DNA of 64,000 nt from Paragonimus skrjabini miyazakii. Its lineage: Eukaryota > Platyhelminthes > Trematoda > Plagiorchiida > Troglotrematidae. The stretch is taken from assembly GCA_014338405.1 (NCBI GenBank), contig JTDE01000310.1, positions 250,086 to 314,085 on the forward strand. Direction: 5' to 3'. The position numbers and the translations under genes are program-made. Position 1 is the first letter of the stretch. Each line of letters begins with the position of its first letter. The notes under the pieces are model-generated. The model was not told the DNA's origin and did not search any database. It was given only the letters and a program-made list of their open reading frames with translations. Below are positions 46,956 through 59,592 of the stretch, piece after piece.

Positions 46956-49900
46956 ATCTGAAGTAATTAGGATGAGTTTTCTCTTGAACGGGTGATGTTT
47001 TTGTTCTCATGCTTCACTACGGTGCTGTTTGGCTTTACTGAATCAAATATTCTTTGAGTGCTGCTGACGATTTCCGTTGTGTGCTTCTTCTTTATCTTCT
47101 GCCAAGCTTTCAAGTGTTTAGTTCATCGGCAACCTGCTAAGCATGATATGATCATCATGTCTAAATCGTAGAACATACCTGTGTGTGAACGACAGTCAGG
47201 TTGTCCACTGTTCTGTTGAGCTCACTAGAACATCTTTTCACCAAAACCTCTTGTTGTGTCCAATCGAATGCAAGTGAGCCACGCAGCCGGCCAATCAGAT
47301 TGCTCTGACCTTCAAGCGATCGATAACACATGCGGGCATCGGCTGCCTGGACCGTGTGGACTGACAGTTTTCCGTAACGTTACATGAAACGGTAGCTTTA
47401 ATAAAGCTTACTTACTACTGGTATTTTCCGTCGTTCTTGAATACAACACCTCTCAGTCAAAGTTTGAACGTCTGCCTGAGTGAATCCGCCGAACAATGTA
47501 CGGGGTACTGACAAATGATCAAACAGTTCTGTCACAATTTGAAAATCATTCACGCTTCAATTTCCAGCACTTGTCGCGGTGAACACTTCACGTAATGACC
47601 ATGTCTGTATGCAAAATTTTCACTGTCCCAAAATGATACTGTTGATAATAATGCCGTCTCATTAAAAAACACGTGAACTAACAGACATAAGCTACGTCTA
47701 CGGCGAGTGACCACTTCACCAACAGTGTGCCAATTGTTGTGTTTTGTCCAATTCTATTCACATTCAATAAATCTAGCCTACAGATGGCGTTCAGTTTTAC
47801 TAATACGCTATCTCTGAAACACTGTGACAGAATATACACGTACACATCTGAACTCACTAGCATGACCCATCAACTAGTGAAGCATGTACTCACATTTAAG
47901 TCTCTCACATATTCCATATCTTGTGTATACGTTTCACTTAGCTCCGTGCCATAAAATATGCCTAATATTATTATCTACCAAAATGTACTACTTCACCTCA
48001 ACGAGCATCCCAATATGAATCCAACTCAAAACGATATCTTTTACGTACCAATCACACCTTTGCTGAAGGTTTCCTATATAAACCAGCTCTTACACCATCT
48101 GAGTTTGAGCATAATTCAAAACATTTACAGATGTAGATCTTCACAGGATTAGACTGATTTGAGGAGCGGATCTTGTCATTTCTAGCCGTTATAAACGAAT
48201 TTAAGGGAGATTCTTGACTAATTGGAATGTGTATCTATGTCGACCAAGCTGATTAAAAACTGTACCTTAATTATACACCGTAATGAGATTAGCGCTGACA
48301 GATGAAATCATATATGTTAGTATGGAAACTACACAAAACGATGTGACAGCCGGGTTATCCAAAATTACTAACCATTCGCCTTTTTCTGTTCATCTAATGT
48401 TGTGGGCAGATTCGATGTCGGAAGTTTAAATTTTGATAATTCTTCAAACTAAAAGAAAGCCTATTGTGAACAGGAGTTTCCATCATTTTGAGTGAACACT
48501 TAAATTCCTGTAAATGTTTTATAGTTCGAAGTTTTGAAAATCATCCGAATGACTGGACTGAGTGAAACGATCCGCAGTATTCGTAAACAGATGTAAAAGC
48601 AGCAGACTACACGATTTATTGCTCGGCGAATTTTCCTGCAGCTCATCAGGTATATACTGCAATGTTGTTTATGTGGCAAAGTCGAACAAGTTTCGTGAAG
48701 AGAAATGCACGAACACACACGCACATACATACGCAACCCACGCACGAACGATGAAATTGTTCGTTTACTACAGCACTTTCAGGCTGACAACCATGCTCCT
48801 CTCTTGACCGGAAAGTGGTTGCTACCTGGGAATAACAACATCTTCGGCAAACTGAGGCAATTATCAAGTGTTTGTTACGTAGATAGTTTTTGGAACATGA
48901 ACGTTGTTGACCTTATGTTTGTAGGTCAACAAGTGACGTACGTTTGAAGATGCTGGCTGTTTGCGTTGCACGGGGGGGTGCAAAAACAGTTTCATCTCAC
49001 GTTCAACCCAAGCCGGAACAGACTCAGCTCCTAGGCAACGCAACTATAGTTTCGTTCTTCCCACGTAGATGGCCTGGCATCCACGTAGAATCTGGCAAAT
49101 ACAGCGAGATTTGGCTTACGGAAGTAATGACAGTTTTACCGGAGGCATTGGTGTTCGGTTAGCTGAATACAGCATCATGACGGAGGCCGCGTAGAACGTT
49201 CGACTAGCTGCTGCTCAAAGTCGCCGACTGAGTTGTTCCATCACACTACCACTTTTATGGGTCAGCTGTAAGGTGACGCTCCGCTTGGGCACAGTTGGCT
49301 GTCTTTTTGCGACATGGTCAGGCTTAGTGTGTTGTCCAATGAATGAACAGGGATAGTCACTCCATTGTGCTTCTGATTACAGATGCATACAATGCATAAC
49401 TTCTTGGCATGTTGAAATAAAGTACGAACCAGAACATGTCAATATTGAGTTGGAATAAAGCTGTTGAAGTATAAATATTGGCCAGTTTATGTGGTCTTTC
49501 TGTGAAGCAGCTGTTTGCAAAAAAGCATCTGTCGAACCTTTTTGACCGCTGCTTGCTCGTTTACTTGTCAGCCACAAAAGAGTGACTGATTTTAACCTAT
49601 GCAAAAAAGGGACACAGGAGCTAAGAAAATTGAATGGATTGACTGGTTCAAAAAAATTGCCCGGTACATCTGCACTCGCAACGATATTAACCAGGTAGAA
49701 TGCTAATTAACAGCGAGCGTATGGATCATCTGGTTTGCTAAACCTCCATGCTGTCACATTCTTCAGATCTTGAAAGTTTATAAACACTCTAATTTCTATA
49801 CAACTGATTACTGGAAGTAAATATGGTGGATACGCAGGTGATATTTTCATAATAAACCTTGAACTTAGGGATGGATCAATGACAACAGTAGGTAGCGCTC

Positions 49901-50659
49901 TCAGTTCAACATGAAAGCGAGTAATCTATAGCACTTTGATAAATTTTTTATAAAGCAAAGATCTGATACCACAAGATCTGCCTGTTGGAGGACGACATGA
50001 ACATTTTGATAGTCAAAATGTAGTCGCTTCACGCAAGTTCAATGCAAATATAACTAAGTTTTTGCCTTATTTAAAAATACCCCCCTGATATTTATCAAAA
50101 TGAATTGCACCACATGTACTCAACGCTGTATTTTGAAGACAGTCCCTCTGAGTTCATTGATCAGTACAGCAAGCTAAGCCAATGATACCTAAGCAGAAAC
50201 TCACCCTAGAGTTAGCATATACAACTGATGGTTTGACGCAATAATACTGTCGGTGACTTCTACTGCCAGTCACTCCAACATTTAACGCCGTATAATAACA
50301 TCATTGTGTTCTATTTCGCTATCTGGTTGCAACCTATTCCAGTGGACGAGTCCATTCATTCGTATGCGAAATTTATCTACAATTACTGTTGTGAATATAA
50401 ATACTACACCACCTACGTGAAAGAAATGAGGCGGCGTTTACACAATCAAATAGCAGATCATGTTCCACTTTGTATAGGGCTTAAGATAAAAGACATCTGG
50501 CAACTAGTCATACGTTATTAGTACAGTGCGAATGGTATCTTCAGTCGCTGTTCAGTTGCTGACACCGGATTTTGGATCACCATGAATGTTGCTTTTAAAG
50601 TCGTTTACATAACCAGCAGCTGTCAAATTGTTGACGAGTGTTCGGGAACTTAGTTGATT
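46956..50659. other. Likely intronic stretch without recognised features
   Basis: 47270-47420 has a denser, repeat-like character (GTGAGCCACGCAGCCGGCC, then TTTAATAAAGCTTACTTAC) but I cannot assign it. An ACACACGCACATACATACGC stretch near 48715 is low complexity. Short frames at 48500-49162 overlap on both strands and are not convincing. Confidence 0.4.
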
Positions 50660-50925
50660 TCAAATTCAACATCACTCAAGTTGGATTGCAGCCTCTGTAT
50701 TCAGATAGACTCTTCAACCAGTCTATTTCGAAAACAGGCCGCATCACTGGTGTATATCTTTGCAACGGCTGGAACTAGGACTTTGGCCACGCTTGTAAGA
50801 GGCAACTGTGTTGACCATTGTACCACTGGCTTTACACTATACACGACAGAATTATTCTATCTGAACGTTCAGCCACGTTTATTTGTGACTAATGAACAGG
50901 TTGCCCGATGGTATTCATGGGAGAT
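50660..50925 (-). mobile_element. Diverged hammerhead SINE relic
   Basis: The minus strand keeps GAACGTTCAGATAGAATAAT, CAGTGGTACAATGGTCAACA and GTTGCCTCTTACAAGCGTGG, then a B-box relic GTCCTAGTTCCAGCC and the 3' part with GGCTGCAATCCAACTTGAG. The ribozyme region is largely deleted. The 104-codon plus-strand frame at 50654-50968 is a read-through of this element. Confidence 0.6.
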
Positions 50926-53900
50926 ACGGCCGCTGCCTGTTAACCGCAACGTATACCTCCGCGATTAGGACTTGGAGGACAGGTCAAGATTTCTAATCTC
51001 ATTAAACCTTATAGTTTTATAGATCAGACAAACAAGTGGCATATTTATCCCTGATCCCACTTATGTGTAGTGTGTGATGTATTTCTACAAACCATTAGGG
51101 CTTTTTGATCACTCGTTTATGTAATCTGGATTGTTTACGCGCTTTAAACATTCATGGATCCTGAAAAATCGTGTCAATCTGGGAGATAGCTTTGGTTGAA
51201 ACATGTCAACTGTAGATATGTTTCGATTAAAATGTTGGAATTTTATAACGATTAATCTGTCACGTGCGCAGATTGACGGCTCTAATGGAACAGGTTTACT
51301 CATGACACTGATGGAGATAGTTGTAACGCGGAAGCGCCAGCAAAAGCATCCAAAGACAGAGAAGGAGGCGATAGAGTTATGACATCAATCGAATGCACTA
51401 GAAATGTCAATACTGAAAATACACTAACCCATACAACAAAAGACGCTTTGACAGATCTTAATTAGCTGGTGTATTGGGACAAGCCAACTTAAGGCTAGCA
51501 ACAATCGTAAAAAGGTGATCGCGACAGTAAGGCTGAGAGTGTGCGTCGAAGGTCAATACTAGGCAGTCATTTGATTGGTCTGTGAGGTCAATAGAAAATG
51601 ATATAAAGGCACGGAAGTCGTTTGAACAATACGGCTGGTCAACGCTCGAGTGTACACTACACACCAGCAAATCAATTCTCCTAGACAGAAAACACTGTTG
51701 TTCATCATTGCATTAGTACTATGACAGCCAGAAAAATAAGTATACTTGTCAACGTATACTACAGTAAGATTTCAAAAGTTGTAGTTTGAGAGTTTGTGCA
51801 ATTATAATACCGCCAACCCGATGTGTTTTGTCGAAGTCCGATCACCATTCTTAGCCAGAAGAGCAAAAGCCAATGAGGTGATGACGAAGGTGTTCCGGGA
51901 AATCAACCCAGCAAGCCAGTATTGCATGTTTATAGCCCGGAACAAGTTACTATGCATTTTTGCAGGGCGCTCAGTGTAGTAACACTGAGGAAAGATAAAG
52001 GCATTTATACCGGTCACAATGAACAGACCACCGGAATTGTTGGTGTGTCAGTAGTATAATAGGATCGCATGAAAATGAGTTCGATGTAGTGGTTACAGCA
52101 AGAAAATGGAACAACTTACAGATTGGCTACTATTCAATAGACTGAGATGACATGCTAACCACATTCAGGTAGGTAACTTGAAATACACTCACGCAATCAC
52201 AGTGAGAGTGATGAGTTTCACTATCCATTGAATAATTGTTTTACCTTATGGTGACCTTAAGTGTTTTAAGAACTTAGCTATGACCCTCAATAATTGAGCC
52301 TATGAGCAAAGTTTCGCTTCTGACATAAAAGTTTTTCCAAAAAAATTAAGGTGACTGCAAGATTTAATGATAGTTACGACGGATGGGGATTTGAAACTAA
52401 TAACCTATCGATCAAGGGTACAATGGCGGCAGTTAGTATTTTGTGCGAGTTATTAACAATGACAAATTAAAGGCGAATGAATGAAAGCCAGAAGTAAAAC
52501 GACACAATCTTCATGACGAAACGATCAAACATTCGATCACTGAAGATACTTGGAAGAAGTGATAGCAAGCTTGCTTCACAGATCTTTGGTTTGTTACAGA
52601 GGTCAATCTAAGTCGACCGGATCGATCCATGACTGGCCGTCACGTGTCAGAGAGGTCAGCCATCCATTCAATTTCAACATATTGGGCATAATATCTTTGA
52701 TCTGCCTAGTTCTGAATCCACGTCTAATTATATCGGCATTTTCCAAATCAATTATGATAGCTGCATTCAACAGGTTACCAATAATGGTGCAATCTTGCAT
52801 CGTGAACTAATATTTCCTCTTCTTTCTAGATGGCCTTAAGATATTCTTTCAAAACTACGTATTGCTTACAAGTTTGTCTTGAAATTCCAAGTTCTCTGTT
52901 TGTTAGCTTATTGTCTATATGGGTTTTTCTGCAGACTGTAAGATCACCGCTTGTTACCATGTGAACAGTCATTACTGAATTACCTGACAATATCACGACA
53001 AATGACGTAGTTTTGACTACTTTCTTTTTCTCAACCTGTCACTAAGTTGAACACCCACTTGACAAACTAAAAGACAGCACACAACATCTCTGCATATCTG
53101 TTAACATGGTTAAAATTCTACTGATTCTTAATCACGTTGTTTCTCAATCACTTCGGAGTATTATCTGATCTCTGTGGACACCATTCACAGAGGTAGACTT
53201 TCGGCTAGTTCCTGATCCAACGATCACAAACTGGTCACGTGTCATGGTAAATTTTGAAACGTAAGCTAGTTTACTGTTGTATCATTTAAGTATTCACGCG
53301 GATGATACGGACTCCATGACGGACACTACGTCGGTCGTACGCCATAGTTATCTTCCTGCTAGTCGAGAACATATCAAAGTAGTGAGTACTGGAAAAAAAG
53401 TGGACACACACTGACATTAGATATCCTATTTAGTAATTGAAACTGGACTCAGTTTGAACGCTAATTTTCGATGGGTGATTAAACTATTCCTATACGTATA
53501 ATCTTAGAAACACTACAAACTAATGTTAGAAGGCTACAAGTGATAGTAAAATGGTCTGCATTCTCGAGGAAACAGTCAAAAATGAATACCAAGTTTTGAA
53601 AATCCCGTTTGTAAGTCGAAGGTGCGAAGCCTATTTTGTACAAGTTAGTCGAGAAACTTGACAAATTTAGCACAACTTGCGTGGTGTTCAGCAAATGGAC
53701 AAAGTAAGACATCGGAAAAGCCTTTTTATTAAAGCTATTCGATTGCCTTCTATAGTAGAGGAGATGGAAAATCCATGTTCAACGCCATTTGACCGTTCGA
53801 CATATGTGGTGGTAGATATTTGCTTTGTTCAGAGAACGAACACATAACGATATTGAAAGGTCTCACTGTCTTTTTGAAACCCTTGTAAAAGGAGGTGGAA

Positions 53901-54784
53901 CTAAACAACGTTACGAGTGACTGACTCTGGTACCATCTTGAGATCTATGAGTAGCACAGCCGTTGTTCCAATATCGGAGCAGATAACCCACTGCGTAGGC
54001 ATTAAGAATCACATTTTCACTGATAGTTCATTACAAACAGCAAACAACACCTTGATGAAACGGTGATCAAGAAACACAAGTATAGGCCCACACATTGACT
54101 CAGTCACTTGCATTGCTTACCACCACTCTTACCCTTTCGACCTTTCTATGAGATCAGTTGTGAGGAAGAAAAACAAATGTTGGGAATTGTCAATTTGAGC
54201 AACGTGAACACTACAGCTTCGGTACTCTCTATCTGTTAACACTGAATAATTTCGTTGGGCTTTAGTGAGACATGTGTATTCGATTCGGGCATCAACAACA
54301 ACAACAACAACAACAACAAACCATTTTCAGATTTGCCACTTACAAACTGGTGTTTGGCATAAGAGTTCTCAATCCAGTTTTTGGTTTCATCGACTTGAAA
54401 TTATTGTGTCAGTTCGTGGGATAAGAAAGCAATATGCTTTTCCAATCAAGCGGAACAATGCTTGGAATGTGTGTGCCTTGGATTACAAATGTATAATTAT
54501 GTCATTCATTGTCTACTATTTGATGAATCCTGTCGTACACAAATAAGGATATTGATCACATTGTAAACCATAAAGGAAATGAAATGAGAAAGAACACATT
54601 GACAACAACATTCAACAGTGAATGACTTTCAGTTTAGAGAAATTACGTTTGAACCTCTCACCACGGAATATGGTCTGGCCACGCGTTGAATAGTATTGGA
54701 ACACTACAATTATCTCCCTGTTTCTAATCGTAAAACTAGAACAAGCCAAGTAATCCTCATATCATTTTCGTTTCCACTGACCAG
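50926..54784. other. Likely intronic stretch without recognised features
   Basis: A strong acceptor-like TTTCCTCTTCTTTCTAG precedes an open 45-codon run at about 52831, but it ends in a stop without a donor. At 53297 GCGGATGAT resembles a reverse transcriptase ADD motif, but nothing around it supports that. Confidence 0.4.
54293..54319 (+). repeat. (CAA)9 microsatellite
   Basis: Nine tandem CAA units. It lies inside a 93-codon open frame (54265-54546), which would read it as threonines. That frame has no other support. Confidence 0.9.
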
Positions 54785-54856
54785 GGCTGTGCCGGTCAAA
54801 CGGTGGTCTCCTGTGAAAGAATTCCATTATCCGGAACCATTCGAAGTGAAGAAAAG
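54785..54856 (+). CDS. Module exon 2 of the repeated-exon gene
   Basis: A 72-base, phase 2-2 exon between CACTGACCAG and GTATGT. It reads AVPV and then KRWSPVKEFHYPEPFEVKK. Compared with the next exon, within the shared core it differs by four synonymous changes (CGG/CGA, GTG/GTC, TTC/TTT, GAA/GAG) and one conservative Lys/Arg change. The introns on either side show no similarity to those of the next copy. Joined to the exon at 32346, the split codon is CG+G (Arg). Confidence 0.85.
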
Positions 54857-55014
54857 GTATGTTTTATGTTAGACTTGAGCTACAAGCGGTCAATAATTGT
54901 CAGTTCATTGTTATTACTGCTGTTGCTTTTTCACACCGCGGGTCTGTAATTTGAATTTAAGTTATAAATGTTCCTAAGAGTAAGCTGTTAATCTGATTTC
55001 GTCTAATAAGTGAA

Positions 55015-55140
55015 CGAAATTCATGATCGATCCCTGTTGTCGCATTCCCGCAAACTTTTTAATCAACTTATTTCAAAGTGCATCACTAGCCTCGGAATTT
55101 GCTCATGTTAGAGTTACTATCCATCAGTAATCAGAAGCCC
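55015..55140 (-). mobile_element. Diverged hammerhead SINE 3' fragment
   Basis: Lies in the 912-base intron between module exons 2 and 3. The minus strand has GATTACTGATGGATAGTAAC from the ribozyme region and GGAATGCGACAACAGGG from the 3' part. Core and stems are lost. Confidence 0.5.
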
Positions 55141-55399
55141 ACAGTTAAATCGCTCCACTAGAGTAAGAGGTACACGTATTGGTAAACGGCCAACTAAACG
55201 TGAATATCAATTGTTTCGAAAGTACAGACATACCACAGGTGAATAACAGAAGGCAAACGCTCAATACTCAGCTGACGAATCGGTAAGCACTTTTACACTT
55301 GATTGGCTAGTTTGCTGCCTGTCTCATATGGCATGAGTTAGCACGCATGATTGTATTGTTGTGTAAACACAGGACTGCCTGCCTGTTTTCGATCCAACA

Positions 55400-55760
55400 G
55401 CCACTTAACAACTTTAATGATTTCTCTGACATCACCTTGAACAAAAGTCCTAGATAACAGAACACTTGTTGTGAATGCAATCGATGCGAAATGGCAATCT
55501 GAACATTACTCACATGCAAGTGTGTTTCAGCGTTCATCTGTGATAACTCGTTCACGCCTTATATACAGGCAATTTCGTAATGCTCAAACAGCTGTCTCGT
55601 GAAAGTGTGTTCTGCATTCTAATCCCAGCAGTGACAATGCCATGCATTACCCACGAGCTTTAGAAAGTACAAAACTCAACTGTAGTGCTTCTTTTCGAAG
55701 AACGCTCACTAAATTATTTATAGGATTACAACAGCTGTAATCACATGCCGTATTTTCTTA
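55400..55760 (+). mobile_element. Diverged hammerhead SINE next to a splice acceptor
   Basis: The copy keeps the 5' part (TTAACAACTTTAATGATTTC), TTACTCACATGCAAGTGTG, the tRNA-like region, a B-box relic TTCTAATCCCAGC, and a ribozyme relic with CCCACGAGCTTTAGAAAGTAC. It ends a few bases before the pyrimidine tract of the exon at 55769. Confidence 0.55.
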
Positions 55761-55768
55761 ATACACAG

Positions 55769-55840
55769 CGTGGTACCGCCTAAACGATGGTCTCCTGTCA
55801 AAGAATTTCATTATCCGGAGCCATTCGAAGTGAGGAAAAG
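55769..55840 (+). CDS. Module exon 3 of the repeated-exon gene
   Basis: A 72-base, phase 2-2 exon between TTCTTAATACACAG and GTGAGT. It reads VVPP and then KRWSPVKEFHYPEPFEVRK. Joined to exon 2 the split codon is AG+C (Ser). The N-terminal four residues differ in every copy, while the core is almost fixed. Confidence 0.85.
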
Positions 55841-58800
55841 GTGAGTATATATTATGAATCACGATGTCATATTGGTTACAAATCGTCACTGCTGGTAACG
55901 TAATGATATGCTGGTTAACTGTCAGACCGATTGCACGAGCTACTGATGCCTTATAAGTAGTCGAGAGCTTGAATTGTTAACGGATACATGTGATTCACGT
56001 ATTTTTACGAATTTGCCAACTCTCAAATATCAGATCACCGGAACCTCACTAACTGACTGTAGGTTTACAGTTGGAAACTTCTGAGAAGGTCGGATACGGT
56101 GAGCGAAAATCCTGTCACATGTTAAAATACTTGACTCTAGAGCACTGGTACCTCGTAGAAACCTGGAAACAACTCAAATCCAACTCAAACTAAATTAAGT
56201 AGAATAAGTATTGCACATATTTTTTAACTTGAATGGTGAATTTTCAGCGCGACTGCGGTTAAAGTGAAGCTGTGTATCCAGACGTATAATTACGTTGATA
56301 CAAACAGAGCATGCTTTACCGGTTAACGTGCACCTCATAATTAGTGGAGCCACTATCCAATTGTCGATCTATACGTGAAAACGTCTACTGATGTTCTCTA
56401 GCAAAAGTGAAGCCAAGTTTACTGCCTGTCTTTAAAATGAAACGATCAGTTGTCTAGCCGAAAGAATAAACTTGTTACTGAAGGTAACGACGTTTGTAAT
56501 TGGTAACCCAGCAGGATAATCGGCTTGAGCTGGCGGATTCATTTCAGTGAACAAACCCGGGTACATTCATCAGTAACCTAGCGACCTGTCGTTTAAGAAA
56601 TGACATGCGTTGATTGGTGCAATCGAACACTAAAAACAGCGCCATACAGCAGACCAAAAACATCAAAAACGGTCAGAAAATCGAACGACATTGTTGAACC
56701 AATCAGCAACTATACGAATCCAAGATATACAATATAAATAGTAAGCAATCAGTTCATGAAAATGGACATGACAGCTCATCAATGGTTTTCAGTTGTGGAA
56801 AAATACGTAAAATCAGCTAGAATAAGTTTTACGTGAAATCGAGGCCATCTTTTGGTTTGACTGAATATCTCGACATGGATCTTTAAATTAAAATGAGTGA
56901 CATGAGTGACGACATGTCAACTTTTACCAATCAGCTTGAATAAGTCGGCCTTCTGGAATTGGTGTACATGAACACTGGCGTTGCGTAACATTTAACTTTG
57001 TTTGCGAGTAATATAGTGCGCGCATTCGAGAACTGAAGGACAAATTTCAACGTCAGGAAGACGAGGGACCATAAGCGACTATTGGAAGCCTGTGCATGCA
57101 TAATGAGAGACGTTTCACCAAGGCGAATGACAGTGTACTACTGCCCAGTGCGTGCGGATACACGTCAACCATGTGAATGAATGTACGTATTCGCTGTTCT
57201 ATGCTTTCACATAACTTGTAAGAGATTTTGTGCAATGCACGAATACGCAGGCCAAAAGTCTTTTGCAGTCACAAAACATTCGCCCTACTGCGATACGGCT
57301 GGCCGCCGCGCGATTGCGCGCAACGTTGTGTGAGTTCACATTCGTCTGTACACACGTACAACAGCTTCTGACTGACTAACGCTCGCATCCGGGTTGTGTT
57401 AGTTGCCTCGGATGTGTGAGCACAAATCCGACTAAACATCGAGTTTGGGGATCAAACCGCCTGCAGGAAAATTCACAAATCACGTTCGCTTATGCCTATC
57501 GGGCCGATTGAGGCCATTAAAGCAAACATTTGGCCATCCATTCCTATCGTAATCTGTAGTCACTAGAAGGTAGCCCTCTTCGAAATGAACTGAATAAAAA
57601 TTCTACGAAAATTTGAAAGCTACAGTAGAAAGTAGCCAGCAATCATGCAAACCAATTCAGTCTTAGCTGTCCATTGTGTGATGAACGTTCTGTATGAACG
57701 TACTTGTGACCACGCCTCCAGTGGACCTTCAACTTCCGAGGCCCATTTGTTCATTTTTATATCATTCTCGTGTTCATATCACCGAGGATTTCACAAATCC
57801 GGTTTGTCGGCGGGCCGCTAAATCGAGAAACCTGTCCAGTAGATCTAGTTACCGGGTCTTTCTACTGTAATTTTGAAAACAATACCTAATTCGTACGCTA
57901 TTGGATAGTGTTAGGCAAGTCACCAGAGCGACGGGAAAATTGTTATAAACTGCAGGTGATCCATGATCCTAAGGTCACTACCGTATGTTTTTGTGATGCA
58001 ACTAAAAAGTCGACATTGAATAAGTTGGTGTCCTTCTGCTCTTTTAGGGGAGATGAATTAATAGGGGCATTTCAGAGACCGTTTTGCCTAGGATATCCAT
58101 AACAAGAGAGCTGGTCAAATATCATAACGAGCGGTTTCGAATAGTCATTTCGCCATAGCGGTATTCATACAGAAAATGTCTGTTTTTTCAAGCACTATAC
58201 GCAGTAAACTACTCTAGTACAAAAAACTAAAACTTTTGAATTGTAGACAATAACACAACCAACTTTGTTAGACATCTTTGAGTGGAGCCAACGGCTCATT
58301 TCTAGAATGAAAACTGACTACTTCGAATCTTATGTTCCACAATGAAACTTATATTCAGATGTAAAGAATCCCTCCGAATCACTGAACACTGTTTTTTCGG
58401 CTGTTAATCTCCTGTCAGAAAACTATTACAGACAGGCAAAATGAGTAATGAACTGATTATTTCGTTTGTCTCAAACAAAGTGGAGTTTGCAGGTCGATGC
58501 AAATGTTAATGGCATCTGTAAGAAACGTTTTAATCTTACGGTTTAAAATTATATTGCCATTCTGGATCTTTAGGTAAATAAGGTCTCTGGACTCCTTCTG
58601 CATATGCATAACTTATGGTCACCATTGCGTCTGAGATGGGTTGTTAACTCCAGCTCCAGCCTCTTCTGTTCATATATTGTAACATATTTGGTCCAGGTTC
58701 ACCGAATATTTGTATATGATAGGTGACACCAATTACGTAACCCAGTGTGTACTTATGGTGAATGCTGTTCGTTAATTACTTAATACGCACGCTATTCCAC

Positions 58801-58892
58801 CTTGTAAAAACAATAACACTTTTGATATGAGTCGCCTGTCGCTGAATGATGATCGACAATGATTATTAATATTTCTCATTCTTGTAATTTAG
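55841..58892 (+). other. Intron between module exons 3 and 4
   Basis: Bounded by GTGAGT and TTGTAATTTAG. It holds a short CpG-rich patch around 57289-57335 (CCGCCGCGCGATTGCGCGC) in an otherwise CpG-ordinary stretch. No repeat of the two SINE families and no further module copy was found. Confidence 0.6.
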
Positions 58893-58964
58893 ATCATTGC
58901 TTCTTAAACGGTGGTCTCCTGTCAAAGAATTTCATTATCCGGAGCCAGTTGAGGTGAAAAGAAG
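58893..58964 (+). CDS. Module exon 4 of the repeated-exon gene
   Basis: A 72-base, phase 2-2 exon between TTCTTGTAATTTAG and GTAGGC (a slightly weak donor). It reads SLLL and then KRWSPVKEFHYPEPVEVKR. Relative to exon 3 the changes in the core are two synonymous, Phe to Val, and two Lys/Arg exchanges. Joined to exon 3 the split codon is AG+A (Arg). Further exons downstream must exist but were not found in the window. Confidence 0.82.
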
Positions 58965-59217
58965 GTAGGCATCTGGTACAAGAAATACTTTAGACTGACT
59001 ACTGTTATTATTACGGGGAAACTCACTTTGAAAACATTCCAGAAAATCTGGCTATGTAAATTTGAATAGAGCAGACAAAAAACTGACATTGCACGATTTA
59101 TGCTTGAGTAGATTTTGCTGCATCTCTACTGGTGTTTAGTGCAGACGAGTTAAAATGTACAAAATTTCTAAATACATGACAATCACAAAAAGTCAAGTTT
59201 CAAGACCAGTTCAGTCG

Positions 59218-59592
59218 CTACCACGGCAGCATCAACGTCACAAACAGTTCTTTTTGTACACACAAAATGGGGTGACGGTGTCTGATCGCAATGGTCCCGG
59301 CACACTGTAGCAAACGTTTGTTTCTAGTCGAGAACAGAACACGAAATGGCTTTGATGAGTCAATCACATGTTGCGTCATCAAATGATGCTTGGCAGTCGA
59401 TGATGCTGGCTCCTTCCGGGTGTTTGCTGTCGAGTTGCCTGATCGTATGACCGTTTGTTGAACCCATTTCGGTAAGTGTTTGGTAACCCTGCTTCCAAGC
59501 TGGCGCTCAGTTCTGCCAACATAGGATGCTCCGCATTCACATCTTTATTCACAGATTACGTTTGATTTTATGTAAAGTCAATTTGAAAGTGC
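59218..59592 (-). pseudogene. Penelope-like element, C-terminal GIY-YIG endonuclease part
   Basis: The minus strand reads KSNVICE, one in-frame stop (TAA, 59547-59545, where the family has an aromatic residue), then RCECGASYVGRTERQLGSR, TKHLPKW, a linker, SSTAKHHLMTQHV and a C-terminus AIRHRHPILCVQKELFVTLM ending LPW and the stop TAG at 59220-59218. CGASYVGRTER with the following Arg and KHLP are the start of the GIY-YIG nuclease fold of Penelope-like elements, and CVQKxLFVxLxLPW-stop is their usual end. Apart from the TAA the 110-codon stretch is open. The reverse transcriptase that should precede it (higher coordinates) is not visible, so this is a 5'-truncated copy. No Met lies near its start. 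It lies in an intron or downstream of the module gene, in antisense. Confidence 0.85.

Noticed and set aside
48630..48690. CTGATGAG with GAAAA on the minus strand as another hammerhead
   Set aside because: The sequence between the two core strands cannot form stem II, and no cleavage triplet or stem III follows.
50654..50968. 104-codon plus-strand open frame
   Set aside because: It runs antisense through a diverged hammerhead SINE.
53280..53360. HADD-like reading resembling a reverse transcriptase motif C
   Set aside because: No motif A or B upstream and the frame closes within a few codons.
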